Source of the DNA: Coccinella septempunctata | Lineage: Eukaryota > Arthropoda > Insecta > Coleoptera > Coccinellidae | NCBI RefSeq assembly: GCF_907165205.1 | Contig: NC_058192.1 | Location: 29,788,001-29,852,000, forward strand | Length of the DNA stretch: 64,000 nt | Direction: 5' to 3' | Shown here: positions 44,063-55,679 of the stretch, in pieces | Layout: the number at the start of each line of letters is the position of its first letter | How positions within the stretch are numbered: the first letter of the stretch is position 1 | Translations under genes and position numbers: made by a program | The notes under the pieces: generated by a model | What the model saw: only the letters and a program-made list of their open reading frames with translations | Database searches by the model: none | Told to the model about the DNA's origin: nothing

Positions 44063-44700
44063 TCAGATATCAAAAGGATTAAGCTCTGTTGGAGCCCTTT
44101 TCAGGTTTTCGGGATCGTGGTGGTGGTCGGGTCCGGGTCGCTCCTCGCCTCCCTGCTGTAGGTTGGATTCCTGCTCCACCCGTACTTCCTGTCGGCGCAG
44201 ACGGTGTTCCTCTGCATTCCCCATGTACTTGCGTACAGTTCTCGCTGTTCCGAGCAGTACCGCCTTCTGCATGACTCTATAGATATTTTCGTCCAACTGA
44301 AGTTTCCTCAAGTTCTCCAGTAGTTTCTTCGGTATCAGGCCTGTAGATGAAATTACAATGGGGATGGTCTTGATATCTTTCAGCTTCCACTGTCTTCTGG
44401 TTTGTTAGTCGAGATCTCTGTATTTTGAAATTTTTTCAGTGTGCCTATCTAGAAGATTGTTATTATTTGGAATCGCCACATCGATGAATAGTGCTCTGTC
44501 CTCATCCTTATTGAGCAATATGAGGTCTGGTCTATTGTGGGTTATTTTCCGGTCTGTGAGAACCGTGCGATCGCAGTAGAGCTTGTGATGTTCATTTTCC
44601 GTATGGTAATCGTAATAAGAAAACTTTTTCGAACTTAGAAGTTGGTGTTTTAGTGCCAATTCTTGGTGAAGAATCTTGGCAACAGCATCATGTCTATTTT
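44063..44700 (-). pseudogene. R2/R4-type LINE C-terminus (restriction-like endonuclease)
   Basis: Minus-strand frames read 'TVLTDRKITHNRPDLILLNK' then 'RALFIDVAIPNNNNLLDRH' (44659-44405). The R-P-D...I-D-V spacing is the PD-(D/E)XK-like endonuclease core of R2/R4-type LINEs. Downstream, 44311-44063 continues 'IYRVMQKAVLLGTARTVRKY', the typical terminal helix block. A frameshift or stop near 44404 separates them. The polymerase part is missing. Clade assignment is tentative. Confidence 0.55.
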
Positions 44701-45060
44701 TGTACTCCGTGCCCGCGAACTTCTGACATCCCCCGGTGATGTGCTTATTATTATTATTATATTATATGTGCGGCGGACGGGCCGCGGCTTCCCTCACTCA
44801 CACACTCAAAAATGTTAAAAAATATGAGAAAAAGTTCGGGGATTTTTCACAGAGCCGGGGGGGCCCCCTATAGTAGGAGGCCCCAAACGGATAAGAAAGC
44901 AGGGTCGGGTGGAGTGCAATTCTTATGATCTGTAATGAAATTCTGACAAATTTTTTCGGTCCGACGGAAACGGATATTTTTCGGACAGCCGGGGGGCCCC
45001 TCTTTAGTTGGGGGCCCTAAGCGCGCGCTTAGTGCGCTTCTGGGATAATCCGCCACTGCC
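44701..45060. mobile_element. hAT-like element end, fragment
   Basis: A G/C-rich stretch (GGGGGGCCCCC) and the terminal GGATAATCCGCCACTG at 45042-45057 share sequence with 37870-38012. An (ATT)n run at about 44741-44760 separates it from the LINE remnant. Confidence 0.45.
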
Positions 45061-45108
45061 TAAACGTATTCCTTATCCATCTCCCGTTAGTCTCGATGCA
45101 CCCTGGCT

Positions 45109-45141
45109 CAAAGATTATATAGAGTTAGTCTATAATCTTTG
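45109..45141. mobile_element. Micro-palindrome (33 bp), weak flanking match
   Basis: Arms CAAAGATTATA(T)AGA and inverse TCTATAATCTTTG around GTTAG. Flanks CCCTGGCT and CCCGGGTG agree in 5 of 8 bases, so the duplication is only suggested. Confidence 0.45.
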
Positions 45142-47849
45142 CCCGGGTGATTTTTCTCTGTGAGCTTGCCTTGATTTAGCGGACCAACTTATCTTCCGAT
45201 TCGATCATGTGGTTTCGTTCAGGTTATTTTTACGTGGCAATGAAAATGGTAAGACTGCCGAATTGTTTTCATTATTTTTTAGTAACTTACACGATTTTAT
45301 GGAATGGCCCATTTCGATACCAACTGACAGAAGAGACTTAGGACTTGAGTGTAAAAAATACTTCAAAATCTCACCAATCAAATTCGTCTAAATTATTCAC
45401 GACTTTCCAACAATCGTCGTAAAAATGGGATGAAATGGGGAAACATCATAGCACTTTTTCAACATAACTAACATAGCACTTTCAAGAAACTGTCTCGATT
45501 TTCTAATTTTTTTTTCATCCTAAATTGCATGATACAACAATTATGATTCTCTCAAAAAGTGACCTGATGCATCTAATCCGATTAACTTGGTACCATTCAT
45601 TGTCCAGCCATATGTTTATGTTTTGTTTCGTTTTTGAGATGCCAGAGTCCGTACTTGAAATTCAATGAAATTTTGTCGAACCTCTAAGGGTTGTACCTCA
45701 GCCATCTTGGATATTTTATATAGACAATTTTTGGTTCAACGACTTATTTTGACGAGTTTTACCTTCTGTCACAAAAAAGCCTCACCTTTGAAAACAACGG
45801 TACAGAGCAAGCGCAATTCCATTTTAGGGTAGCGAAAATCCCTTTGCGCCTGTTCTGTACAGTTCACAACCGTTGTGAACCACTCTATAAACAAGCCTAT
45901 TCTTTGGTGTTAGGTCAAATTCGCAGCTATGTTGCTGGATCGGGAAATGATTCCGGTATTTGAAGAATGTAAATTTATATTCTTTCTCAATGTGAAATAT
46001 AAAAAAGTATATTTTTTGTAAATTTGAGAAAGCACTCTAGTGGATGTTTTCTCTAGTGCAAAGCTTTCTTTTAAGCTGCTCATACCAAGCTTGTGAGAAA
46101 TTCAAATAAATCCCTTCAAATCATAACATTTATATCAAAGATGAAAAGCTCCCCTAGCACCTAGATAATAAGAAAAAAGTCAAGTTCATAATTAACTATG
46201 TGATCGTACTATTGCAAATGTCGTAAATATTTCATTACTTTGTGTTTGAGAAAGAAGAAACTAAGTCGATGAAAGTTATTTTGTAATCGCCATGAAAATG
46301 CCTACTGGAAGAAGCCGCTTGTGGCTTCTGCAGGATTACCACAAGTAAGTTGTTTATATGGGTTGAGTGGATAATACTGTACAATGGCAGTACAAAAGTT
46401 TACTTGTTAACTTATTGCATGAAATAAAACGAAATATTTCATTTGTTCAACAAAATTAGTACTATATATTTATAAATAAAATAAAAACCTAAACAAACCA
46501 TTTGTAACAATTTCAAAAATATGCTAAAAATGTATCTTGTTGTTATACCATAAGTTCAACAAAAAATGATCACCGACAGAAAAATGCATAGAGATGTTTT
46601 GAATTGATTTCCACTCTCCATTGAAAACAGTAATGAAAGAAAATAACAAATTTTGAAAGTAAAATCGGTTGGATTTTAATATATAGTATATACACATCTA
46701 AAAAAATACATTGCAAGAGAACTACATTAAGATTTTCATACAAGTCGATCTAGATTTACATATATACAAGACAATTGAAGGATGTTATTGGCAATTCCTA
46801 TTTCTATCATAGTGATTTCAAAATGGCCAAATGGTACAGGATAATTCTTCGGAATACTGATCTTGGCTTTGAATTATCTGTAGATTTTCAGTACTATATA
46901 CAATAATATAACTTAATGGATCTGAACCGATATTTTGTGGGGACTAAATGATATCGAAATTCATCATGTCCTACTGATGAATAACTCATACATAGATTTC
47001 ATTCCAACTATTTTCATATAATCAAATCAATATCAGTTTTACAGGCTCCTTACAATTTATTTTGGTAAATCAAAGGATAAGTTTTAAACCCTGTACCACG
47101 GAGAAGAGTTTAACTACTAGTAGTACAAATGAAAATGCAAGGTCTACAATGTCTTCCTAAGCCCAATAGGATTGAAATATTGTCATATAGGTATAAACAT
47201 TAGTAACTGATTAGGATTTCAACAAATCAATATAATAAAATCACTGTAATCTTGTTAACAAATCTTATCTCTGTTCCATCCAGATCCTCCTAGGAATCTC
47301 TGTAACAAAACATAAGTATTAGTTTTCAGCATTGCATATCATTCCAATTATCAGGTAATAGACGGCGAAACCAAGGCCTCAAAAATCTCAGCTAACCACG
47401 AAAACAGAAATGAAACCAGCGGCGTTGAGCATTCCATGCATCAAATCTGTTTTTGAAACCATTATATGCATGAGAAGTCAGTCATGTTAATAATAATAAT
47501 TTACGCGTTAAGTGAAGTGAAGGGGATTGAGTGAAATTCAATTGAGTGTTTACGTAATTTCAGAGCTAGATATACGTAATGCTGGCTGTCCCACTATTTC
47601 AGAGTTGTTAGTTTCCTTGTCATCTTTGGCTAATCCTTCACGATATAACGATGGACAGCGTCGTATACGTTTTTTCGAAGTAGTGTCTAACCATAACGGA
47701 GTTTCTGAGGGTTTCGTTTAGAAAAGAAGTGATGATTTTCAAATAATTTTTCGCGATTTTAGTGTCATGATTACAGCTGGAAATGAAACAGGCACGGTCA
47801 ATAAACCTAGCCTTCAGATACGCTTATCACCGTAGTCGTCCGTAATCCT
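45142..47849. other. Unassigned DNA
   Basis: About 2.7 kb in which no gene, RNA or repeat boundary was recognised. It is AT-rich, with short unmatched frames only (for example 45209-45391 and 47527-47721). Confidence 0.35.
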
Positions 47850-48180
47850 TACCTATCATCCGTCAGAAGGTCTTACCTACTTGAGACACGACCTGGAAGC
47901 ACTTAGTTCTGCGGGATTTTCTCTGAATATGAAAAAAGACATTTTTCAACGAAAAAAAAAAAGAAATATGTATTAGGTGACCAGGAAAAGACAAGGTCGA
48001 ATGCAGGTGAAGTCATCAATTCCAGTAAATGTCAAGCAAGTTCGTCAATTTATGGGTCTCGAAGGGTATTTCAAGAAATTTGTCTCAGAATTCGCTTGTA
48101 AAACGGCATGCATAAGTCGCCCGATGAACCCTTTCAATAGGTACAAGAGCAGGCGGAAGTAAAGAAGCAAGAAGATGGCG
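47850..48180 (+). pseudogene. Ty3/Gypsy pol remnant
   Basis: The translation around 47870-47950 resembles the end of a Gypsy reverse transcriptase ('L...GFSLNMKKDIF'). The frame 47977-48162 reads 'NVKQVRQFMGLEGYFKKFVSEFA', the conserved link between polymerase and RNase H. No LTRs were found; unrelated to the intact element at 55396 in detail. Confidence 0.6.
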
Positions 48181-48389
48181 AATGTCATTGATAAATCTGA
48201 AGTTAAAGCCTTTACTCTTTGTAGACCCCGAATTTGAGTATTGGCTGAGGTCATTATAGGTATACTTTTGATTTTTTCAGTCCCTGTACCGTTAGGCATA
48301 ACTCACACGTACCATCTGATCGGACTGTGGCATGTGTCGAGAGAAGGAGAACGATCGACGTGTTTATTCAAATCCATAATAAATAAAAA

Positions 48390-48921
48390 ACTTTTTCTAC
48401 AAACGTCAAAAAATGACAAGGTTCGGGCATTGACAACGATATGCGAAGTGACCCTTTTTTTCATTTTCCTTCGTTACCATGACACCGTGCGCGAAGTAGT
48501 GTGCGAAATACTTACTTCGCACACTGCATGTGAACTATATGGGATTTTTATATCATAACCGTTATGTTCCTCAATCAAGCAAAAATCAAGAAATCATTCA
48601 TATATTAATGTATAACAATAATTAAGGCTTTCAAATTGTGAGAAAATTTAACACTACCGAATTTTATTTATTATTCACAATGTTAACATTAATGGTGCAG
48701 CCAGTGCACGAACCAATAATTAGGTACTCCTAAACCAGATAACTCAGATTCAGTTCGTGATATCGTAGATTTAGGAGTTGGATAAGACTATCCATTTTTG
48801 ATTTGCAAGCACCTGCCGTAGAGGTGACAGCACTTGATCCTGAAATTTCAATACTCTTTTTCATATTAAGCTAAACATGTTACTTATTTCAGAATAATAT
48901 TTTTGACGTTTGTAGAAAAAA
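48390..48921. mobile_element. Possible MITE with CTTTTTCTACAAACGTCAAA ends
   Basis: CTTTTTCTACAAACGTCAAA at about 48391 has an inverse TTTGACGTTTGTAGAAAAA at 48902-48920. The interior contains another stem (AGTGTGCGAA...TTCGCACACT, 48498-48525). No duplication was identified. Confidence 0.4.
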
Positions 48922-49430
48922 TTTTGTTTGCATCTCATGCGCGATATACTTTGGTGATCTCGACTATTTCATCAGTTCTCGATCACCAAAGTAGCATTTC
49001 GCGCACTAGATACAAAAATAACTATTTTGATTTTTATATCGCTACACCTCTGTTCGAGAATATTCTCGCAGCACCGAGGGCGATATAAGTACGCGATGTT
49101 CCCGATGTTTTTGAGCGGCGGCAGGGGCGTATTCAGGGAATTCGAACGTTTCAGTATAAACGTATAGTGGGGGTAGTTAGTTATCAGCTTTATTCATTCA
49201 TAATAATGAAATAAATAAAATTCCTTAGAAATCACTAATAAATAATACCTACATATGTTTAGAATTGTTCATTGAAAACGGGATGATCATACGAGGATCG
49301 TTCAATGGTTCAATAAATCTTTAGAAAACCTAACGGCCGGTTTCATAATCAAACCTAAAGTAGCTTTAATTTTAAAGCTTCGTTTAACCCTACTAAGAAT
49401 GTTATTTTTAGTAAGCATTATTACTCAATA
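48922..49430. other. Unassigned DNA
   Basis: Contains an inverted repeat TACTTTGGTGATC/GATCACCAAAGTA at 48948-48993, otherwise nothing recognised. Confidence 0.35.
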
Positions 49431-50925
49431 TACAACGTGTCCCAAAATTCAACGATAAGCCGGCGCCGTAGGGGGGCCACGATCATGACTACTCCAGCTC
49501 AATTTTTATTTAATTACAGAATAACTCATGAAATTCTTTGAAAATTAACACTCTTCATGATATTTTAAGTTACCACGGCCACAATTTTTCAAAAATTTTT
49601 GATATTTTTTTGTATCGGCAAATAAAGTAATACTGCTGCCCACCACAATTCCTGAAACTCCCAGAATACTCATAGTTTTTACACAAAAAATAATCAAAAT
49701 ATGTTTTTTCCATAAAAATTCGAAAGATTTTTTCGTTGAGCCCACTTTACCTCATTGATTTCTGCAAAAAAGCATGGACATTATGGCAGCAATTAAAAAT
49801 TTACCCAACTAATCAAGATTCCAAAATAGTATTATATAATAATCCAAGAAAACAAGTAGCAAAAAAAATATGCGTACCATTTCTTAGAAAGACTAAATTA
49901 CTTAATTGTTCTCGTTCATAGTGACAATTTTTATTATGTGCCGAAATGAGATTGTGTATAGTCATTTCTTGGTTTTTCAATGGGACACGTGTGTAGTTGA
50001 TAAAATTTAGAAATTGAAGAGAGAAAGATTCCGAGAGATACACCTTAGAGAAGGATAGTAGATGTTCTTTGTTTTATATGAATAGCGCTGACAAAGAAGT
50101 TCCTATTCTCCGCAAATTCAGTACCAATGAGTATTAGTGTTCTGTTTTGCACCTTTATTTTCCGTAATGGCAAAGATTAGAGACTGACATTGGATGAACT
50201 TCGGCAAAAAATCAGTCAAGCTGCGGCTCATATCGGTGGAAGAAGATATGCACGAAGCATTAAAAGGTCATTTTTAAGGCGATGTCATGCGTGTATTGAT
50301 GCTGGTGGCAAGCAATTTGAACATTTATTATAAGGTTTATTATCGAATCAATAAATAAATATCATTTTTTAATAAATTCAACAACAAAAACCCATTTTCG
50401 GCACATAGCTGATGACTACCAACAAGAGCAATTAAGAAATTTCATTATTGTTTCTAATAATATGGATCTTTTTGCGTCTACTTCTCTTGGGGTATTATAC
50501 CATTTCAGACTCTTGGTTAGTTGTATAAATTTTCAAAAAAAAACTTGCCGCCATAGTGTCCATACTTTTTTCACAAAACAATGAGGGAAAGTGGGTTGAA
50601 AGTAAACATCTTTCAAAATTTTATGGGAAAAACATATTTTGATTTTTTGTGTGAAAACTATGAGCATTCTGGGAGTTTCAGCAGTTGTGGTGGGCAGCAG
50701 TACTAATTAAGTTGCCGATGCAAAAAGAATCAAAAATTTTTGAAAAATTGTCGCCGTGCTAACTTGAAATATTATGAAGGGTGTTAATTTTCGAAGAATT
50801 TCATAATTTATTTTGTAATTAAATAAAAAATTGAGCTGGATTTTTTCTCTCATTTTTCCTGAAGTAGTTATGACCATGTCCACCCTACGACGCCGGCTCA
50901 TCGTTGAATCTTGGGACATGTTGTA
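49431..50925 (+). mobile_element. Mariner-like element with internal deletion
   Basis: 1495 bp between TACAACGTGTCCCAAAATTC and its diverged inverse, flanked by TA (49429-49430, 50926-50927). The inverted repeats extend about 330 bp. Only the transposase C-terminus remains: around 50185-50330 the plus strand reads 'LRQKISQAAAHIGGRRYARS' and then 'CIDAGGKQFEHLL' before a stop, the usual end of mariner-type transposases. Nonautonomous. Confidence 0.65.
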
Positions 50926-51195
50926 TATCTGTCAAAGTTTCATTCATATCCATCACATGGTTTCATTTTGATTGTCGATTGAAGAAAGTAAGCTTTTGTG
51001 AATTTGAAAAAAGTGAATTCTTGCTGGTGATAAAACACTTGTATTTAAAAGGCTTAACACCGAAAGAGATTAAAGCTCAGCTGGACGAAGTTCGTGGCAT
51101 ATATGCTCCTATGTTTGCAACTGTTTACAATGGTAAATGAATAAACGGATCCACAAAAGATGAACATCGTTAGGAAAGTCCAGTGAAAGTAACTA
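50926..51195. other. Unassigned spacer
   Basis: A frame at 50904-51140 has no recognised family. Confidence 0.3.
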
Positions 51196-51396
51196 TACTC
51201 CATTCAAAATTATTTTAGCAGTCGGTTGACCATGAAATAATTTTTTCAAGTTTTTGTAACTAGAACGGAGTAAAGTTGGTACTCATGAAATGTCGTCAAT
51301 GTCATAACGCCGTTGCCACAACTAATATCAATTTTTATTACGAAAATGCAGAAAGTGATTGAAAAAGAGAGAAGACAGGGTTTCGGGAAGTGCTAT

Positions 51397-52849
51397 CAAC
51401 CCCTTCCAACTTATATAGGCAGATATGCAACCGCTTTAGTTCGCCCTTCAGCCGGTGCGATTACTTTGGGGCGCTAGCGTCGAGTCGTGTTACTATAGAA
51501 ATCAAAAATAATATCTTTGATAGAAATCCTACATAGATTTTCAATCTATGAAATACTGTTCTGATGACAGATTTATTTTGGCGAAGTTTTTTCAAGAAAT
51601 GTTCTTATTTTTTCAATAATTTGTTTGACTAGTGGGAATCATATACGTTCTTCTAGTTCCGTTTCTTGCTTTACTGGTAAGTGATTGGTTTTTTGATAAT
51701 TATGTTTGTGTAATCATGAAGCTTGGAATTTGTCTGCTCACCGTTGGCTTGAGAAAGTATAAGTTCTTCAAAGAAAAATTGTATTTTAACACGTTTAAAG
51801 TTGACTTGGTTTAAGGCCAGCTGTTCGATGAGACCGCTGTCGCCAAAATCACTCCAACTCAATCGTGGCTATTCTTTAGATCTCATAACAGGCCGCTTGG
51901 CCACAAGGAGTGCTTTTTGGGTTGTCGAAAAAGGTGGAAAATATGATTCTATATCATATTGGTTCAAAAAATAATACCATTGAGTTTGAATACGACCGAG
52001 TTGAATACCCAAAGTTCATACAAAACCAAGCGTTATTTTCTTAAAATCCTACTAATTTGAGATGAAGTACAATTTTGCAACTGAGTACCTACTTATTTAT
52101 GGATGTATTTTCAGTATTTGAAAACTCAACATTCCTTCAACAAATTTTTCTCGAAAATGGTTTACCAGAAGAAACAGAGAGTTTACCGAAGAGAATACTT
52201 CGAATATCCAGTCAACAGGAGCAATTACAAGATTACCTATAATTCATTGCTGGTTTACTGTAATAGTTATTTCGTTATATTCCTAACCAATATCATTTTC
52301 TGCAGAACAACTTCTTAGAGATATGGTTTAAGGGTTAATAAAAATTCCGCTCCTTCCTAAACTGCTCTTATTTTATTTTGCAATAATTTGTACTTGAATA
52401 CTTTTACAACACCCCCTGCAATGCAGTCGTTTTATTAGGTGGTACCTTTTTAGTTCCATGGTGGGTAATTTCAGTCTTCAATTTTAATTGTTTCTGTACC
52501 TACAATTCAATAGTTGAAAAAAAATCCCGATTCATTTTTCAATCAACAAATTTGTGATCGATTTATCTGTACCTAATGTAGTATCTTTAGTTTTGTTGCA
52601 AATGAATGAAATAGTTTCATTTGTGAATTACAAGTAAGACGACGCAAAGTCTACTGGGGTTCAAAATTTCAATTCGAATGAATAGGTTTTGGCCCGCCAC
52701 CTACGACCGATGCCGCAGAGCATTAGTTCCGATTTCCGTCGGTGCGATTTTGGAGCAGCGCTGTTGTAGTGCCTAGAAATCATAGATTACAAACAGTGTC
52801 AATAAATTTAGTACCGGAGTCGGACTTCTTTTCTTTTGGTATTTCTATG
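51397..52849. mobile_element. 1.45-kb insertion of unknown type
   Basis: GTGCTAT at 51390-51396 recurs at 52850-52856, and F copy B is continuous across this point. No inverted ends or protein were recognised. Two stretches at about 51428-51515 and 52700-52790 are loosely similar in the same orientation (sharing GGTGCGATT and TAGAAATCA). This might be an LTR-like or SINE-like insertion, but I cannot tell. Confidence 0.5.
51532..51550. mobile_element. Micro-palindrome (19 bp), imperfect flanks
   Basis: CATAGATT-TTC-AATCTATG. Flanks AAATCCTA and AAATACTG agree in 6 of 8 bases. Confidence 0.45.
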
Positions 52850-52879
52850 GTGCTATTTAGAATTCAGGTCCGCTCATTC

Positions 52880-53123
52880 CATAGACATATAGACATGGAC
52901 TGTGCCTTCCCTTTCTATCTGTGCATGAAATACGGTCCAAAAAAGTGACAGAGAGAAACGCACGTCGGGAATGCAGTTGTCTCTTTCTAGAATTTTGATT
53001 GGTCTACACTCACCTCATGTGAACAAAAAAGAGACAGGTAAATTCCCGACGATCATTTCTCTCTTTCTATAAAAAAAGCCAATTTCATGCTGACATTGCT
53101 CAGTCCATGTCTCTATGTCTATG
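52880..53123. mobile_element. hAT-type MITE (B family), 244 bp
   Basis: Ends CATAGACATATAGACATGG and the inverse ...CCATGTCTCTATGTCTATG. Perfect 8-bp duplication GCTCATTC (52872-52879, 53124-53131). It sits inside F copy C, where copy B lacks it. The second family member is the right half of the composite at 25611-26525. Confidence 0.85.
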
Positions 53124-54244
53124 GCTCATTCATATATATAACCCAAAGTTACCCTGATATTCTGAAATCCACAATACGTCAGACGGTATCGAGTAAGTGA
53201 ATTTATATAATGTTTCATCTGATTCTAAACGACTTATATTTCAGCTGAATGTTTCCACAATCAGAAAGATTGTGAATGAAGAGGATGACAAAGAATTTCC
53301 TTCTATTGGGAGACCCAAAAATTTGAGGCATTTGAGAATTTTATGTTTGAGTGAATTAATGCGACAAGTTTACTACAGGATTTTCGATGAATCTCATCGT
53401 AGAATAAGTTCTCGAAAATTGATTTTTCTATTTTTCATTTGACTTGTCCTATACATTGTAAATACCTTAAGGTATTAATTATTTATTAAGGAAGTATAAA
53501 TACCTAATTATTATCATTATATCAATGTATCAAGATGAACAGCCCCAAATACGAGCCAGTTGTCCTGTTAATTGTTCATTCATGTGAAATTTTTGTTCGA
53601 AGGTGAAGTTCAGCTTGACTTGAAACTTCCTTTAAATATTTTGACATCCATTGATGCAAGATGATTATTTGTTGAAGAATTCAACATTCTTGTAATTATC
53701 TTATTCCTTCGAGAGATACTCATTCCCAAACACTGCATCACATGCATTTCATCTTCGGGTTAATACTTTTGAAATCTACAACTGATGTAACTTTCAAACT
53801 TTAGCCAAAAAAGATAACGAACATTATAGTCCGGGAGGTGGCGTCACTTTTGAACTAGTGATCGATTTTCACACGAATTTTTTAGGATGAGTAGTTCTCC
53901 ACTTGTACATTTGAGGTCCGCGCGTCAGTCAGTCCAATAGCGGTGGGCGTGGGCGTAGGAGGCGGTGAAACTCGCAGGAAAAATCTCAAAAAAAAGTGAT
54001 TGATCTGCACGTGAAACTTTGTAATAATGTAATTATTCATGATTATGAGTGAAAATGGGCGTCAGTCACTTTCCCGATGGTGGAAACATCGTCAGTCAGG
54101 CGGTTGAAGTGGTCGGAAAAATCTGAAAATTGACAAGTGACCGATCTTCACTTGAAATTTTGAAAAATGATTATTTCAATCAAATTAAACGTAAAAATGG
54201 ACGTCAATTATTTATTGAGTGTACATAACAATTACTTGTTCATA

Positions 54245-55140
54245 CAGGGTGTTTCATCATATAAATAAATAAATAAAATTTATTGATCCTTTTGGACCCT
54301 TAAGAAATGTAAGAAATGTATAGGACAAGTCATATATTATGATAAATACAAGAGAAAAAAAAATAACAAATTCAACAAATGGAGTCCTTAAGGAACTCCT
54401 CCACACTATAGTAACACCTGTTAGTTGAAAGGAAATTAATTTCTCCCTCGAAAGATTTTCCACTCATTGATTTCAAGCGACTGGGCAAATGGTTATATAA
54501 TTTGATACCTATATAACTCGGTGGGGACTCATATTTAACTGTATGCCTGGGGAAGGCTATGGTATCAGTGTGTCATGTTTCGTACCCATGAAAATCAGAG
54601 CATTTTCTGTATTTTCCGATGTTCATGTGGACATAAACAAGACAATTAAGGAATTTACAAGAGAAGGGAAGAATACGAAACTATCTGAAAATCGGACGAC
54701 ATGAATCACGTGACCGAAGTTTGAATATAAGCCTTATGACACGTTTCTAAGAAATGAAAACTCGAAATTGTTGAAATGTTTCCTGATTGTAGGAAACTAC
54801 AAGGATATTGTTCGAAAATTGTGTTCATTCAGAAAATGAAATTCAATTTAGAAACAAAACAAAATCGAAGGTTTTCCGCCATTCTGAAATTTTTTTTTTC
54901 GGATTTCTTCATCTTTGCTGAATTGCGCACTCAAAAATACTCCGATGTGACCAGAAACCGTTACTTTGTGGCTTATACATAACTGAGCACACTCAATAGA
55001 ATATTGCTCAAATACGACGTTGAACACCTTATTTCTCGCTCATGCATCGAAAACAGGGTATATGTCATAAGGCAAAAGTGATTCTCCCGGTGTCATTTAC
55101 CCACTATATATGTTTGTCCAGTTTATGATGAATCACCCTG
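54245..55140. mobile_element. Decayed rosa-like transposon relic
   Basis: Left end CAGGGTGTTTCATCAT at 54245; the right arm from about 54770 to 55140 is a diverged version of the long inverted repeat of the intact element at 10116, ending ...GATGAATCACCCTG followed by TA. The transposase is gone and a LINE 3' end occupies most of the left part. Confidence 0.65.
54262..54560 (-). pseudogene. LINE 3' end inside the rosa relic
   Basis: Minus-strand 3' UTR or terminal coding sequence ending in (ATTT)n at 54262-54280. A 'LPSRLKSMSGKSFEGEI'-like translation near 54430-54480 and 'YIGIKLYNHLP' just upstream recall the C-terminus of CR1/L2-like elements. The 5' part is truncated. Confidence 0.5.
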
Positions 55141-55395
55141 TATAAACAAGTAATGTTTATACAGGGTAAGTTTCACGTGGAGATCAATCACTTTTTTTTG
55201 AGATTTTTCCGGCGAGTTCCACCGCCTCCCACGCCCACGCTCACCACGGTCGCGCTGACTGACTTTCGATTTCGAGTACAGTAATAGTGCAACTCTCTAA
55301 TTGATCACATTTGAGTTGCAGATAAATCACTTATAAAAAAGTGACACCACCTCCCGGACTATTACCTCTCCTCCAGCTAGTGCTTATTATGATAT

Positions 55396-55679
55396 TGTAA
55401 CGTTTTCTTCGCTTAATTAAAACGTCCAACTTATTAAAATTATTTATTTACACTTAATACACATATAACTCACAAACTAACTATTACACTACTATTTATT
55501 TGCACTCTTGTTTATTTCCACTAGTCGCTTGCACTGTAACTGTACTTGTACTTCCTACCTGCTCCTCCGCTGGGCTTATATAGGCGCCGGAAACATTCAG
55601 GTAGATTCGCGGTTATTCTGGAATTTCTCGACCGCTCTGTTTCTCGAAAGGTCCGACCGCAAGGGCCGGACTGGTTACA
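55396..55679 (-). repeat. 3' LTR of the Gypsy element
   Basis: 284 bp. In element sense it starts TGTAACCAGTCC and ends AACGTTACA. It contains TATATAAG (complement of 55575-55582) and an AATAAA (complement of about 55512-55517) for promoter and polyadenylation. The last approximately 53 codons of the macrodomain frame lie within it. Confidence 0.92.

Larger units (their letters stand above)
53828..55361. mobile_element. TA-target foldback element
   Basis: Ends TAGTCCGGGAGGTGGCGTCA and the inverse of TAGTCCGGGAGGTGGTGTCA, with inner mirrored blocks (GGGCGTGGGCGTAGGAGGCGG at 53944 and CCGCCTCCCACGCCCACGC at 55222). It interrupts F copy C and contains a decayed rosa-like element. Confidence 0.65.

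Noticed and set aside
45142..47849. Host exons in the 2.7-kb unassigned region
   Set aside because: No frame with a recognisable family or convincing paired splice sites.
25898..53123. A CRISPR-like array or bacterial integron-type sites
   Set aside because: The hairpins are irregularly spaced, have different target duplications and lie in clear insect DNA.
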